Below are positions 6,123 through 6,128 of a stretch of DNA of 6,128 nt, piece after piece (the stretch's first letter is position 1; each line of letters starts with the position of its first letter). The DNA lies in NCBI GenBank assembly GCA_025054795.1, contig JANWZU010000144.1:1-6128 (forward strand), read 5' to 3'. Origin of the DNA: Candidatus Caldarchaeum sp. GTDB lineage: Archaea; Thermoproteota; Nitrososphaeria_A; Caldarchaeales; Caldarchaeaceae. The position numbers were made by a program, and so were the translations under genes. The notes below the pieces were generated by a model that saw only the letters and a list, made by a program, of their open reading frames with translations, was not told the origin of the DNA and ran no database searches.

Positions 6123-6128
6123 CTATAT
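6123..6128 (-). promoter_or_regulatory. TATA-box-like promoter element of glyA, cut by the window edge
   Basis: The first six minus-strand bases of the window, ATATAG, look like the 3' half of an archaeal TATA box. They lie 24-29 nt upstream of the A of the glyA ATG, so transcription should start at or next to that codon. The intervening bases (TGGGCGGCTC, then TTTTAGCCTCAGTC) contain no Shine-Dalgarno. The rest of the box and any BRE are outside the window. This is the only promoter I can propose for the four-gene operon. Confidence 0.5.

Overview
The window looks archaeal, most likely from the TACK side (Aigarchaeota/Thaumarchaeota-like); the lineage is an inference. Three things point this way. 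The seryl-tRNA synthetase and serine hydroxymethyltransferase carry archaeal-style motifs (FRKEAGAHGKD in the first, STHKTLAGPQHG in the second). Both genes that head transcripts have an AT-rich TATA-like box about 26-28 nt before the start codon and no Shine-Dalgarno, the pattern of leaderless archaeal mRNAs. A cell-surface protein built of tandem Ig-like repeats is typical of archaeal envelopes. Base composition looks close to 50% GC by eye.

All five genes lie on the minus strand and the DNA is almost fully coding. Read in the direction of transcription (right to left): a TATA-like box at the right edge (6123-6128); glyA (6098-4764); an ABC ATPase of the LolD/MacB type (4757-4044); a 654-residue membrane-anchored extracellular protein with five Ig-like repeats (4047-2083); a MacB/FtsX-type permease (2086-851); a 40-bp spacer holding a T-tract that may serve as both terminator and TATA box; and serS (810-1), which runs off the left edge with its C-terminal third missing.

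glyA and the three transporter genes form an apparent four-gene operon. The ATPase start lies 6 nt after the glyA stop, and its Shine-Dalgarno overlaps that stop codon. The next two junctions are both 4-bp ATGA overlaps, so translation is probably coupled. The central three genes encode the parts of one envelope machine: cytoplasmic ATPase, MacB-like permease, and an extracellular Ig-like array tethered by one C-terminal membrane helix. No MacA-type adaptor is present. The most interesting idea is that the Ig array takes the place of a periplasmic adaptor in an archaeal MacB/LolCDE-like complex of unknown substrate. The transporter sits between two serine-using housekeeping genes: GlyA makes glycine and a one-carbon unit from serine, and SerRS charges tRNA-Ser. 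Whether this matters functionally cannot be judged from the sequence.
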